DNA from: Chlamydiota bacterium
GTDB taxonomy: Bacteria; Chlamydiota; Chlamydiia; Chlamydiales; SM23-39
Assembly: GCA_013285585.1 (NCBI GenBank)
Contig: JABDHH010000008.1
Span: 1-45,779, forward strand
DNA length: 45,779 bases
Direction of reading: 5' to 3'
Shown here in pieces: positions 17,794-26,390 of the stretch (its first letter is position 1; the number at the start of each line of letters is the position of its first letter). The notes under the pieces were generated by a model. It was not told where the DNA came from. It saw only the letters and a program-made list of their open reading frames with translations, and did no database searches. The translations under genes and the position numbers were made by a program.

Positions 17794-19037
17794 CAGCTTT
17801 GCTCATTGTCATTCTCATCTTTTTGCTTTTCTCTTCGGCCTATTTCTCTGCATCGGAAACTGCTCTTTTTTCCCTCTCTCCCTTGACCATCCAATCCTAC
17901 AAAAAGAGCGGAGATTCGAGGCAGGCTCTGATCGCGAGAATGATGTCCCACCCGAGCGAAATTCTCGTTACTGTTTTGATGCTTAATATTTTAGCGAACC
18001 TTTTAGTCCAAAACACCGTATCGAGCCTGTTTTCTGCTTTCCCTAACTGGCTTTTGAAAGTCGGCGTGCCTCTAGTTCTCACGCTCATCTTCGGCGAAGT
18101 TCTGCCAAAATCCTTTGCCATGACGAATAACGCTGTCGTGGCTTATCGGACTGCTCCCTTTATCAACTCGATGACCCGATTGCTACGGCCGATCCGGAAC
18201 CCCTTGACTCGAGCGACCAGTTGGATCTCCCGATTCCTATTCTTTTTTTTCAGCAAAGAGCAAGAGATTTCCGCAGACGAATTGCGCCATGTGCTAAAGA
18301 CTTCTGAAGAATCGGGCGTACTTCTGCCTCAAGAATGCAGACTGATGAGCGGAGCGTTAGACCTCCAGCATTCCATCGTAAAGGAACGGATGCGGCCAAG
18401 AGAGGAGATTTTATTTTATTCGCTTCACGATCCTCTTGACAAGCTCAAGCATATTTTCGTCGATCTCGAAACAACCCGTATTCCCGTATGCGATGAGAAT
18501 TTGGACAATATCCTCGGAATCTTGTCGACAAGGCGTTTTTTTTTTCACCAGAACAACATACGGACTCCTAGCGATCTTCTTCCGATTCTGAAAAAACCCT
18601 ATTTCGTTCCGGAATCGACAAAATGCTGGACTTTGCTCACTAACCTCCGCGAGCGGGAAGAGAGCATCGCGATCGTCGTCGATGAGTATGGCTCGGTTTC
18701 CGGACTGATTTCGCAAGAAGACTTGATCGAAGCCGTCGTAGGGGAGATCTCCGACAGGCGGGACGCGAAGAGCCTTTATACCCGATCGACGGAAGATGTC
18801 ATCATTGCGAGCGGAAAACTCGAACTTTCCGAATTCCGGGAAATCTTCGGCATTCCGCTGAAGAGCCAGGAAAATATCGTCACTTTAGGGGGATGGCTGA
18901 TCGAACAGCTCGGCGACATCCCTACGCCCGGCACGAAGTACGCCAACGATCAATTCTTATTCTACGTCCTCGCCGCGGACCCCAATCGAATCCGCCGCGT
19001 CTATGTCCGTCGCTTGGGAGGAGGAGGAAAAAAATGA
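17790..19037 (+). CDS. CNNM/CorC-type membrane protein with CBS pair, copy 1
   Basis: A 415-residue protein. An N-terminal CNNM (DUF21) domain with about four membrane segments (residues 1-150) contains the conserved Phe-Ser-Ala-Ser-Glu-Thr-Ala and Gly-Glu-Val-Leu-Pro-Lys motifs. A CBS pair follows (about 190-320) with DEYGSVSGLI, and a CorC/HlyC transporter-associated domain closes the protein (about 330-405). The family moves or senses Mg2+/Co2+ and was once called hemolysin-like. It overlaps the upstream small gene and the second CNNM gene by four bases each, so all three are translationally coupled. Homologous to the CT256/CT257 pair by position. Confidence 0.93.
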   Translation: MTALLIVILIFLLFSSAYFSASETALFSLSPLTIQSYKKSGDSRQALIARMMSHPSEILVTVLMLNILANLLVQNTVSSLFSAFPNWLLKVGVPLVLTLIFGEVLPKSFAMTNNAVVAYRTAPFINSMTRLLRPIRNPLTRATSWISRFLFFFFSKEQEISADELRHVLKTSEESGVLLPQECRLMSGALDLQHSIVKERMRPREEILFYSLHDPLDKLKHIFVDLETTRIPVCDENLDNILGILSTRRFFFHQNNIRTPSDLLPILKKPYFVPESTKCWTLLTNLREREESIAIVVDEYGSVSGLISQEDLIEAVVGEISDRRDAKSLYTRSTEDVIIASGKLELSEFREIFGIPLKSQENIVTLGGWLIEQLGDIPTPGTKYANDQFLFYVLAADPNRIRRVYVRRLGGGGKK

Positions 19038-20251
19038 ACGATTGGCTTCCTTTTCTCGCATACACGCTGATCGCCGTCGCAGTGCAGGGGGTCTTCGCAC
19101 TCTTCGAAATGGCCTGCATCTCTTTCAGCAAAGTACGGCTTCAGTACTATGTGAGCATTGGAAAAAAAAGAGCCATTTGGATCTCCCATCTCTTAAACCG
19201 TCCCTCCCGCCTTTTCGGGACAACCCTGATAGGAATCAGCACAGCGCTCCAAATCGGATCCGAATGTTCCCGCAGATTCTACGAATCGATCCACCTGGAT
19301 CCCGATTTGTCTCCTATTACCCAGTCGATCATCGTCATCGTCCTAGCCGAACTCGCACCGATTTTCGCTGCGCGGCGCCATCCTGAACAAGCGGCTATTT
19401 TTTTGATTCCGGTGATGGCGGCCCTTGCGAGGATTCTCTCTCCGATCATCTGGACATTCGACGCCCTCTCTCATCTCGTTCATCGCATCATGGGCCAACC
19501 GACAGACGCACCTCTCTTCCTGTCGAGAGAAGAGGTCAGAATGGCGTTTGAAGACAAGGAAAAAGGAGAGGAAGCAGACTTCAATCTAGTCGCCGGCAGG
19601 ATCTTTCAGTTGAAAGCCCGGACTGTAGGACAGCTCATGTCTCCGCTGTCGAACGCCCAGATGGCGCCAACCTCCGCCACCTTAGCCGACGTTCGCCACC
19701 TCTTGAGCATCCATTACGCTCCTTACGTGCCCGTTTATCACCGCATCCCTCATAATATCGTGGGCGTTGCACACTTGCGAGACCTCCTTCGCGCTGAAGA
19801 AACCCGGCATGTCATCGACCTCGCGCGCTCTCCTTGGTTTGTGGCCCAAGGAACTTCGATCCTCGATATTATGGAACAGTTTCGACGCAATAACCAAAGT
19901 GTGGCGATCGTTCTCGACGCTACGGGGCAATCTTGCGGACTTTTAAGTCTCGATGAAATCCTGGCGCAGATCTTCGGTCCAGAGCAAAAGCAGTCCCATC
20001 AAGAGGAAGCCCCGCTTCTTCATCTCGAGCGAACTTTGACCGGAGATATGGAGATCGCTCTTTTCAACCGGGAGTTCCAATCCAACCTTCCCTTCTCACC
20101 GGGAGATACCTTGAGCGATCTCATCATCCAGATTCTCGGCCACCTTCCCGTACAAGGTGAAACGGTCAAATTTGGCTCTTATCTCTTCACAGTCGTCGAG
20201 CCATCTTTGCGAGGAGTCAAAACTTTAACTGTACACACTTTCCAAGAATGA
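19034..20251 (+). CDS. CNNM/CorC-type membrane protein with CBS pair, copy 2
   Basis: A 405-residue paralogue of the preceding gene. The CNNM domain is more diverged: Phe-Glu-Met-Ala replaces Ser-Glu-Thr-Ala, and Ala-Glu-Leu-Ala-Pro-Ile-Phe-Ala replaces the Gly-Glu-Val-Leu-Pro-Lys loop, so the metal site may differ and the two may form a heterodimer. CBS pair at about 190-310 and the C-terminal domain to 400. The ATG at 19034 has a strong AGGAGG site and overlaps the upstream stop by four bases; the longer in-frame extension to 18893 lies inside the first gene and was dropped. Confidence 0.92.
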   Translation: MNDWLPFLAYTLIAVAVQGVFALFEMACISFSKVRLQYYVSIGKKRAIWISHLLNRPSRLFGTTLIGISTALQIGSECSRRFYESIHLDPDLSPITQSIIVIVLAELAPIFAARRHPEQAAIFLIPVMAALARILSPIIWTFDALSHLVHRIMGQPTDAPLFLSREEVRMAFEDKEKGEEADFNLVAGRIFQLKARTVGQLMSPLSNAQMAPTSATLADVRHLLSIHYAPYVPVYHRIPHNIVGVAHLRDLLRAEETRHVIDLARSPWFVAQGTSILDIMEQFRRNNQSVAIVLDATGQSCGLLSLDEILAQIFGPEQKQSHQEEAPLLHLERTLTGDMEIALFNREFQSNLPFSPGDTLSDLIIQILGHLPVQGETVKFGSYLFTVVEPSLRGVKTLTVHTFQE

Positions 20252-20290
20252 TCGAAACGATTATGCTACTTCTTCCTCGTGGGGGATTAA

Positions 20291-20956
20291 GTGGCCTCAA
20301 TCGCACTTCCAATGCGGTATGCGAATACCGCGATCAGACAGAAAAAACAACTCCCCCCAAATCACGTTCTTTCTTTTATCGATTCGATTGAAAGCACATG
20401 GAAAGGACATGAGAAGTTCGCGATATGGCTCGTCAATCGCCTCCGGCCTAAAACCATCGTCGATTTAGGTTTCGACACAGGGTTGTCTACGATCGCATTT
20501 GCCTATCGCAATCGAGGGCAAGTATTCGGAATCGATTGGTTTCAAGATGGCAATTACGCGGAAAAAAGTTTTGCGCTCGATTCCGCATTTAGCAATATTT
20601 CGAACGCGATCCGATTCAATTATGCAAAGAACATTCATCTGATCATCGGGCCATTTTCCTATATGTCGAAAAATTGGAAGCGGAAAATCGACATTCTCCA
20701 TATTGACTGGGCCCATTCCTATCGAAGCGCGAGGGAACATTTTTTGAATTGGTCTCAGTTTTTAAAATCCGACTCCGTGATTTTAATGCACGATGTGAGC
20801 GCCTTTCCTGACGGAGCCGGTCGGGCTTTCCAAGAACTTCCGCTTCCAAAACTCATCTTCCCCAATAGCCACGGACTTGGTGTTGCTTGTGCCAATGTCG
20901 ATTTGCTCACCGAGATCCGCAAAACGCAAAATTCAGCGCTCAAGATATTTTTTTAA
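20291..20956 (+). CDS. SAM-dependent methyltransferase-like protein (Methyltransf_24 type)
   Basis: A 221-residue Rossmann-fold protein. The motifs fit class I methyltransferases: Ile-Val-Asp-Leu-Gly-Phe-Asp-Thr-Gly (about 56-64), the acidic strand end Phe-Gly-Ile-Asp-Trp, Asp-Ile-Leu-His-Ile-Asp-x-x-His near 135-143, and an Ile-Leu-Met-His-Asp strand. The Ile-Asp-x-x-His pattern is that of Methyltransf_24 and cephalosporin-hydroxylase-like proteins. Substrate unknown. The start is GTG at 20291 with GGGGG five bases upstream; the ATG at 20312 is an alternative. It follows the CNNM pair by 39 bases and may be read through from it. Hairpin element C begins 13 bases after the stop. Confidence 0.82.
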   Translation: MASIALPMRYANTAIRQKKQLPPNHVLSFIDSIESTWKGHEKFAIWLVNRLRPKTIVDLGFDTGLSTIAFAYRNRGQVFGIDWFQDGNYAEKSFALDSAFSNISNAIRFNYAKNIHLIIGPFSYMSKNWKRKIDILHIDWAHSYRSAREHFLNWSQFLKSDSVILMHDVSAFPDGAGRAFQELPLPKLIFPNSHGLGVACANVDLLTEIRKTQNSALKIFF

Positions 20957-20969
20957 CCCGATTTTTTGG

Positions 20970-21139
20970 GGTAATACCAAATATCAGAAATAACGTTGGG
21001 TTTGGCAAGGAAGCTGCACAAATTTTTTGTCTGGAACGAGTGACCATTGCCAGCATGGCAAGGCACGAGTGAAGACGAAAAATTTGTTGCAGAGCTGACG
21101 TAGCCAAACCCAACGTTATTTCTGATATTTGGTATTACC
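20970..21139. repeat. Hairpin element C, 170 bp
   Basis: The terminal inverted repeats are 37 bp and perfect (20970-21006 and 21103-21139), starting GGTAATACCAAATATCAG. The middle is a small hairpin TTGCCA-GCA-TGGCAA. The arms between pair imperfectly. The core 162 bp matches element F (29777-29938) at 157 positions. It lies between two convergent genes. No protein is encoded. Confidence 0.92.
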
Positions 21140-21179
21140 TAACCGGAGCGAAGCCTCCCTTCCCTTTCAGGGGAGAGCA

Positions 21180-22298
21180 TCATTTTTTCAATTTCTTTAC
21201 GATGGGGATAATCGTTTCGATTGCGCGGTCCACCTCTTCGCGGTTGTTCGTTCTGGCGAAAGAAAAGCGGAGCGAACTACGGACTGTTTTTTTGTCGATC
21301 CCCATTTGAATCAGGACTCGGGATGGCTCAAGGGCCCCTGAAGAACAGGCCGAGCCGAGAGAAGCGGCGATGCCGGCAAGATCGAGCTGCATGAGAAGTG
21401 TCTCTCCATCGACACCCAAAAACGCAATATTCGACGTATTGGAGATCCTGGGTCCTTCTCCGTTGATCGCAATATCTTCCAAAGAACGCTTAAGCCCATT
21501 TTCGAAATGGAGCCTGAGATCGCGGAGTTGGGAGGTAATCGCCATTTGATTTTCTTTTAGGATGGAGAAAGCCTCGGCGAGCCCCAAGATAGACGCTAGA
21601 TTTTCCGTGCCTGCGCGAAGCTGATATTCTTGATTGCCTCCAGTGAGCAAAGGAGAAATTTTTAAAGAGGATCGGTGAAATAAAAGCCCGATTCCTTTTG
21701 GGGCATGGAATTTATGTCCACTTAAGGAAATAGCCGATATGCCAGGATGGATCGGCAACGATTCCTTGCCGACATAGGAAACGCAGTCGAGAAGAAGAGG
21801 GACTCCCCGTTTTTCAGCGATCTCAGCAATCGCCTGGATATCGATTCGAACCCCTGTTTCTCCATTAGAAGCGGAAAGAGCGATCGCTCGTGTGTCGGGC
21901 CGGATCTGGCTTTCAATCTGGTCAGGTAGGGGAGCCCCCCAAAGTCCGACAGGGCTGTAGGTAACTGAGAGTCCTTGAGCTTCGAGCGATTGGATCGTCC
22001 TGTGCATAGAGGAATGCTCGATGGAAGTCGTGATGATGTGGCCAACAGGTTTGAGTCCGCGAAGCATGAGGTTGAGGCTTTCCGTGCCGCAAGAAGTAAA
22101 CGTAATTTCATCGGGTTTTGCATGGAAAAAGTCGGCTGCCGTCTGCCTTGCGGCCATGAGGCGGCTTTTCGCCTGCTGGCCGAACCAATGAATGCTGGAA
22201 GGATTGCCAGGCGGTCCGCTCAAATCTGCAAGCATCGCTTTGAATACCCGCGGATCTACAGCCGTGGTAGAGTTATTATCTAGATAGATTCGGTCCAT
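21180..22298 (-). CDS. NifS-like cysteine desulfurase
   Basis: PLP-dependent class V aminotransferase-fold enzyme that takes sulfur from cysteine for Fe-S clusters or tRNA thiolation. Lys196 in SGHKFHAPKG holds PLP, the active Cys318 is in GSACSSG, and RAGTEN (229-234) and Asp171 are present. The Gln that follows Asp in IscS/NifS (Asp-Ala-x-Gln) is Ser174 here (DCVS), so PLP contacts differ. No iscU is adjacent. Its ATG overlaps the PP2C stop by one base (TAATG), so the two are coupled. The same order is found in Chlamydia (CT258-CT259). Confidence 0.93.
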   Translation of the reverse strand: MDRIYLDNNSTTAVDPRVFKAMLADLSGPPGNPSSIHWFGQQAKSRLMAARQTAADFFHAKPDEITFTSCGTESLNLMLRGLKPVGHIITTSIEHSSMHRTIQSLEAQGLSVTYSPVGLWGAPLPDQIESQIRPDTRAIALSASNGETGVRIDIQAIAEIAEKRGVPLLLDCVSYVGKESLPIHPGISAISLSGHKFHAPKGIGLLFHRSSLKISPLLTGGNQEYQLRAGTENLASILGLAEAFSILKENQMAITSQLRDLRLHFENGLKRSLEDIAINGEGPRISNTSNIAFLGVDGETLLMQLDLAGIAASLGSACSSGALEPSRVLIQMGIDKKTVRSSLRFSFARTNNREEVDRAIETIIPIVKKLKK

Positions 22299-23026
22299 TA
22301 AAAATCCGATTGGATCATGAGGAGAGTGATGTTATCAGAACTGCCCTTAAACTTCGCCATTTCAATGAGATTTTTACATGATGCCTCCAAATCGTCCGAT
22401 CCGTTGACCAAGGTTTCCATCTCCTTAAGGGAGAGGACGTCATGAAGTCCATCCGAGCAAAGGAAGTATAGGTCGTTGCATTCATGCGGCGCAACGGCGA
22501 TTTCAGGTTTGGCCCGGTGAGCTGTTCCCAAGGCGCGTGTAATGACATTTTTATAAGGAAAAGGCGTTTCGCATTCTTCGGCCACCTTACTCGTAGCGAG
22601 CCATTTGGCCAGAAGAGAGTGGTCTTGGGTCAAAAGTTCCAGTTTTTTCTTCCTAAGCCGGTAGATGCGGCTATCGCCGATATGAGCGTAGATGACAAAT
22701 GCATCGGTCCAAAAGAGACAGCAGAGGGTGGTTCCCATGCCGGTCAATTCCTCGGATTTTTGGCCCATCTGATAAATCCGGCGGTTGGCCTTTTCGATCG
22801 CATGGCGCATCTCGATCACGAGTTCCATGCAGTCCGTACATTTTATGCTTCGGGCGGAATGGAGAAGAAAGTCGATCGCCTCTTTTGCCGCCACTTCTCC
22901 GCCTTTATGGCCTCCCATCCCGTCGGCCAGAGCGAAAAATCCGATTTCGGGCAGAGAGGCCCAAACATCTTCGTTGTTTGGCCGCTGCAAACCGATATCG
23001 GACAGTCCAAAAAATTTTAAACGCAT
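22298..23026 (-). CDS. PP2C-type Ser/Thr protein phosphatase
   Basis: A 242-residue metal-dependent phosphatase that removes phosphate from Ser/Thr of proteins. Motifs: SDIG-x-x-R-x-x-NNED at 9-20, metal-binding DGMGGHKGGE (35-44), GDSRIYRL, and a C-terminal SSDNITLL with the last metal Asp. Homologous by position to C. trachomatis CT259/CTL0511, a PP2C phosphatase. It is the natural counterpart to PknD at 8267. It is soluble, with no membrane segment. Coupled to nifS by a one-base stop-start overlap. Hairpin element D lies right upstream of its start, so its promoter must lie within or beyond the element. Confidence 0.96.
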   Translation of the reverse strand: MRLKFFGLSDIGLQRPNNEDVWASLPEIGFFALADGMGGHKGGEVAAKEAIDFLLHSARSIKCTDCMELVIEMRHAIEKANRRIYQMGQKSEELTGMGTTLCCLFWTDAFVIYAHIGDSRIYRLRKKKLELLTQDHSLLAKWLATSKVAEECETPFPYKNVITRALGTAHRAKPEIAVAPHECNDLYFLCSDGLHDVLSLKEMETLVNGSDDLEASCKNLIEMAKFKGSSDNITLLMIQSDF

Positions 23027-23034
23027 GAGTAGCT

Positions 23035-23198
23035 TATACTCCGCGCGGCCTGAAACTTGGATTTGGACCTACGCGAAAGCTCCTGCGGTTCGTCGATCGT
23101 AAACAGCGCAATATTAGCAATATGGGCTCGTTTACGATCGGCAAACCCCGGGGCTTTGGCGCGGTCGAAATTCCAAGTTTCAGGCCGCGCGGAGTATA
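23035..23198. repeat. Hairpin element D, 164 bp
   Basis: The terminal repeats are 27 bp and perfect (23035-23061 and 23172-23198), beginning TATACTCCGCGCGGCC and so GC-rich. An inner perfect inverted repeat, CGATCGTAAAC, lies at 23094-23104 and 23130-23140. The right end touches a short palindrome, TATACCGATTCGGTATA (23197-23213), which equals the two tips of element A joined. It lies nine bases upstream of the PP2C start codon. Confidence 0.88.
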
Positions 23199-23279
23199 TA
23201 CCGATTCGGTATATGTAGAGAATCGTATGGCTCGCGCTCATCAATTGGCGAATGGCAAGAATGAGGATGGCTGATTTCT

Positions 23280-24137
23280 TCATAACGCCTTAGGAAAGCC
23301 TCCAAGAAAATATAAATTCAAGATGCTGATCGCATTGAACGATGCATGCAATGCCATGGATGCGACGAGGGAACCCCGTTTTTCATACACGAAGCCGAGG
23401 AAGAGGGCTAAGGCGAAAAGAGAGCCGATGATCGATATATTGGACAGTCCTTGCTCTGGAGAATAGTGGAAACAGGAAAAGCAAATGGCGGTGATGAGAA
23501 TGGCAGGTTTCGATCCGAGATGCTGGCGGATGAAAGATTGAAGAAATCCTCTGAACAGCGCTTCTTCGAGCATGGGAGCGAAAGCGACAATCGTAACGAC
23601 AGAGAGAAAAAAAAGAGAAGGATGTACGAATGTCATTTTCAAAAAACGGACAGCGAGCTGATCGGGAAGTTCCGGAGCATGAAAAAAATGGGAGACGAGG
23701 ACGTCAAGGGCTTCGTTCAGAAAAATCACGAGGGGAAACGCGACGAGAAAGGACAAGAATGCAAATCCGACATCTTGCAAAAAAGAAGCCTGGTCGCTCC
23801 TCCGCCAGATCTTCCACGAGACTTCTTTAGGCAGCATGGCGCTATAAAGAGCCACCGCTGTCAAAATGAAGAATGAAGTGAGGAAATTTAGCCATGTGAC
23901 CACGGAGATCGTTGGAGTTGAGTTAAGAATTGACCGAATGGCTGTGGAAATCAATGGCGCAAGGAAAACAACGGCAGCGAAATAGATCGCGAACACCGTC
24001 ACGACGTTGTACCACCGTATGGGAAATACCCATTTCATCTCCTCTTTGTAAAAAACGAAATAACCCGCTTTTCTTGCAAAATAGAGAATGATGAGTGAGA
24101 GGATGCCGAATCCGACGGCTCCGGAAAACTCGCTCAT
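23280..24137 (-). CDS. CPBP family intramembrane metalloprotease
   Basis: A 285-residue polytopic protein (about eight membrane segments) of the Rce1/CAAX-like family. The zinc motifs are complete: Glu191-Glu192-x3-Arg196, Phe220-x3-His224 and His264-x3-Asn268. Such bacterial proteins cleave peptides within the membrane, sometimes for immunity to or maturation of secreted peptides; the substrate here is unknown. The ATG overlaps the upstream lipoprotein stop by four bases, so both are made together. Part of the chlamydial block that includes the CNNM and nifS genes. Confidence 0.93.
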   Translation of the reverse strand: MSEFSGAVGFGILSLIILYFARKAGYFVFYKEEMKWVFPIRWYNVVTVFAIYFAAVVFLAPLISTAIRSILNSTPTISVVTWLNFLTSFFILTAVALYSAMLPKEVSWKIWRRSDQASFLQDVGFAFLSFLVAFPLVIFLNEALDVLVSHFFHAPELPDQLAVRFLKMTFVHPSLFFLSVVTIVAFAPMLEEALFRGFLQSFIRQHLGSKPAILITAICFSCFHYSPEQGLSNISIIGSLFALALFLGFVYEKRGSLVASMALHASFNAISILNLYFLGGFPKAL

Positions 24138-24766
24138 CTACTCTTCGCCAATAGGATGTACTCGCTGACCCGCGATGCAACTTCTTGAGCGATCTGAGCA
24201 TGAGCGATTCCCATTGGAGAATTCCTGTAGTCTTCGGTTCCCCAAGTGACAGAGTTGTAATCCACAGGAAAAAGAGTTTTGGGAATATAGTAGGACTGAC
24301 GAACGATTTCCTGAAGAACGACCTTTGGCTGGGTTCCTCTTAGATCGATGACACGGATCCTGACGCCCATGTTGAGATTGTTAGCAATTTCTTGGTCGGC
24401 GGATTGGTTGGAGAGGGATGCCAGATCATGTTCTGCCAGTTCGAGAAACACTGCGAATTCCTGGTTTTGGAATTCTCTCTTCATCCAGGAAAGATCGCCG
24501 CTGAATGGATTGGAGGCAATCGCAAAATCGTCTTGGGATTGGATAAAAATCTTCCCCCCTTTCGCAATCATTTGGTAGATCGACGATGTCAACTCTTCAG
24601 ATATGCTCCAAGGCACATCAAAAGAGGTCGTGTCGATCATCAGAGGCATTGCCGCCACAGGCTTGGCCCTGCCATCCTCATGATAGCGCGTCGAGGTCCC
24701 GTCTTTACAGCAGGTGCCACAGCCCGCTGCGAACAAAGTGAGCATGAAAATTGGTAGATAACGCAT
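24134..24766 (-). CDS. Chlamydial lipoprotein, unknown function
   Basis: A 210-residue lipoprotein. The lipobox Phe-Ala-Ala-Gly-Cys puts the lipidated Cys at residue 16. The ATG at 24766 has a perfect GGAGG six bases upstream, so the longer in-frame start at 24793 is rejected. The mature part has a Phe-Ala-Ile-Ala-x-Asn-Pro segment and a strand-rich middle that resembles periplasmic lipoproteins such as LpoB/PenB-activator types (CsgG/LpoB-like topology), a weak likeness only. Coupled to the CPBP protease by a four-base overlap. Position is consistent with CT253 of C. trachomatis. Confidence 0.85.
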   Translation of the reverse strand: MRYLPIFMLTLFAAGCGTCCKDGTSTRYHEDGRAKPVAAMPLMIDTTSFDVPWSISEELTSSIYQMIAKGGKIFIQSQDDFAIASNPFSGDLSWMKREFQNQEFAVFLELAEHDLASLSNQSADQEIANNLNMGVRIRVIDLRGTQPKVVLQEIVRQSYYIPKTLFPVDYNSVTWGTEDYRNSPMGIAHAQIAQEVASRVSEYILLAKSR

Positions 24767-24897
24767 TCGATTCCTCCAGAACAAAGTATTCATGAAGATA
24801 ACAAATGGAATTCATTCTTTGCTAGATGAACCTATCCGAATCAGATTTTTCGCCGGAGTTTTTTTGTCTGCTTGGAAACATCGGATAAGGGACTGTT

Positions 24898-25062
24898 AAA
24901 CTGGACTTTGTCCATTTCTCGCCACTGGGCGCCTGGGCTATTTGCCCCGCAGCGAATGAATTTTATTTAGGTGGGTTAAATAACCCACCTGCATAAAATT
25001 CACTCTACTGCAGGTCAAATATCCAGAGGCGCGCAGCGCCGATAAATGGACAAAGTCCAGTT
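24898..25062. repeat. Hairpin element E, 165 bp
   Basis: The terminal repeats are 19 bp (AACTGGACTTTGTCCATTT at 24898-24916, complement at 25044-25062), flanked by TTAA-like bases. The centre is a strong hairpin, AGGTGGGTTA (24969-24978) with TAACCCACCT (24981-24990), extended by AATTTTAT/ATAAAATT. The right end is nine bases from the stop of the nuclease-fold gene. A solo copy of its right arm occurs at 13171. Confidence 0.88.
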
Positions 25063-25070
25063 AAACTATT

Positions 25071-26279
25071 TCACCGCGCCAAATCAACCGTCGCAATGAC
25101 TGCATGATGGTCGGAGAGCGCTGTTTTGGTGTCATATGTTTCATCATACGCGTAAGATAGTCGGCAATCTATAAATTCAACCCCCTGTTCGACCACAGGA
25201 AATGACGGCCTTTCTCTGAATAAAGAAATATAGTCGATCGTTTCGTTCCAGACGCTTTTCGCTTTGCGGTCCCATTGGGAGACAAGCCGATTCGTGCAAG
25301 TGCTTTCGGAATTGACAAAGCCATGTCTTAAATAGGGGAGAAGGATCTTGCCTTCCTCTTGATCTCGTTCGATATTCAGATCTCCTATTAAAAATGTAGG
25401 CAAAGACAAATTCTGGCTCGCGATATGATCGACGATTTGGGCTAGCTGCTTCGCCCTGACAGCACGGCCATTTTCATTATTATGATGGATCAGGTGCGTG
25501 CCGATAATTCGAGCTGCTGGCCGCAGGTCGTCGGAAGCGTTTTTGATTTCCAGTACGGCAAAGCCCCGCTTGAGCGACCAGTCGCTGGTGGAGAAATCGG
25601 TGTTGCTGAATCGATGAAAGCCGCACTTCGAAACAACCATGATTCCTCCGACGCTCCCCATAACGGTCTTGCCAAGATGAAAGAAGAAGTGAGCATACCG
25701 GTCTTTCAATCGCTCGATCAGAGCTTCGCCCAGGGCTCCATCGTAAATTTCTTGTAAAACTAGGACATCTGGATTTTCTTTCTCGATCTTCTGAACGATC
25801 CTGTCCAAGCGAGACCTCCAATCGACGACGCCTCCGTGGTCATAGTGGAATCCACCGCCGATCCCGCAGACATTCCAATTCATGATCTTGAGCGACCCTG
25901 CAAGCGCTTTTTCAGAGAGATTTCCGCGGGCATAGGTGAATCCTCTTTGCTGCAAAGCAAATCCGATCGCCCGCAGCAGTTTGCTTCCCCCGCCTAGGAT
26001 CGCGACGCCGCAGGTCATGGGGATGGGCTTTAGCGAGAAGAGATACCCCCCGCACACGGTTCCCAAGACAATGAGAGACCGAAAGCCGATTTCCCGAGTC
26101 AGGGTGGCGCAGTTGTCGAATTTGTTCGGTTCCAAAGGAGCAAAGAGCCGATAGCGGAGGAGGCTATATGTTCCGCACAAAGGTTCCGCGAGGGTCGAAG
26201 ACACTCTGAGCACTGTGCGGTCCCAGTCCGAATATGGCAGCCTGGATCTGGAATCGTAACTGGAAAAAACTCTAATCAT
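25071..26279 (-). CDS. Endonuclease/exonuclease/phosphatase-fold protein with N-terminal hydrophobic region
   Basis: A 402-residue protein. The C-terminal ~270 residues have the EEP (DNase I-like) signature: Asn-Trp-Asn-Val at 134-137, Gln176-Glu177, Gly-Thr-His-Leu-x-His, Gly-Asp-Leu-Asn and Ser-Asp-His-His at 389-392. Members cut DNA/RNA, sphingomyelin or inositol phosphates; the substrate cannot be chosen here. The N-terminal 130 residues include two hydrophobic segments (about 65-85 and 88-108), so the enzyme may be membrane-attached, and a secreted host-directed phosphodiesterase is conceivable (inference). Start uncertain: the ATG at 26279 or an in-frame TTG at 26321; neither has a clear ribosome site. 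Confidence 0.85.
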   Translation of the reverse strand: MIRVFSSYDSRSRLPYSDWDRTVLRVSSTLAEPLCGTYSLLRYRLFAPLEPNKFDNCATLTREIGFRSLIVLGTVCGGYLFSLKPIPMTCGVAILGGGSKLLRAIGFALQQRGFTYARGNLSEKALAGSLKIMNWNVCGIGGGFHYDHGGVVDWRSRLDRIVQKIEKENPDVLVLQEIYDGALGEALIERLKDRYAHFFFHLGKTVMGSVGGIMVVSKCGFHRFSNTDFSTSDWSLKRGFAVLEIKNASDDLRPAARIIGTHLIHHNNENGRAVRAKQLAQIVDHIASQNLSLPTFLIGDLNIERDQEEGKILLPYLRHGFVNSESTCTNRLVSQWDRKAKSVWNETIDYISLFRERPSFPVVEQGVEFIDCRLSYAYDETYDTKTALSDHHAVIATVDLAR

Positions 26280-26390
26280 TAATTTTGTAGCATGATAAAA
26301 TAAGGATCTCGTAAAAATCAATTGGAAAAAGAATTTTCTTTCGCTTAACGAATTTTCCTGATAGGGTTTTTATGAATTTTTTGGAGGAAT

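Noticed and set aside
22484-23020. Open frame of 178 residues opposite the PP2C phosphatase
   Set aside because: The opposite strand encodes an intact PP2C domain with all metal motifs.
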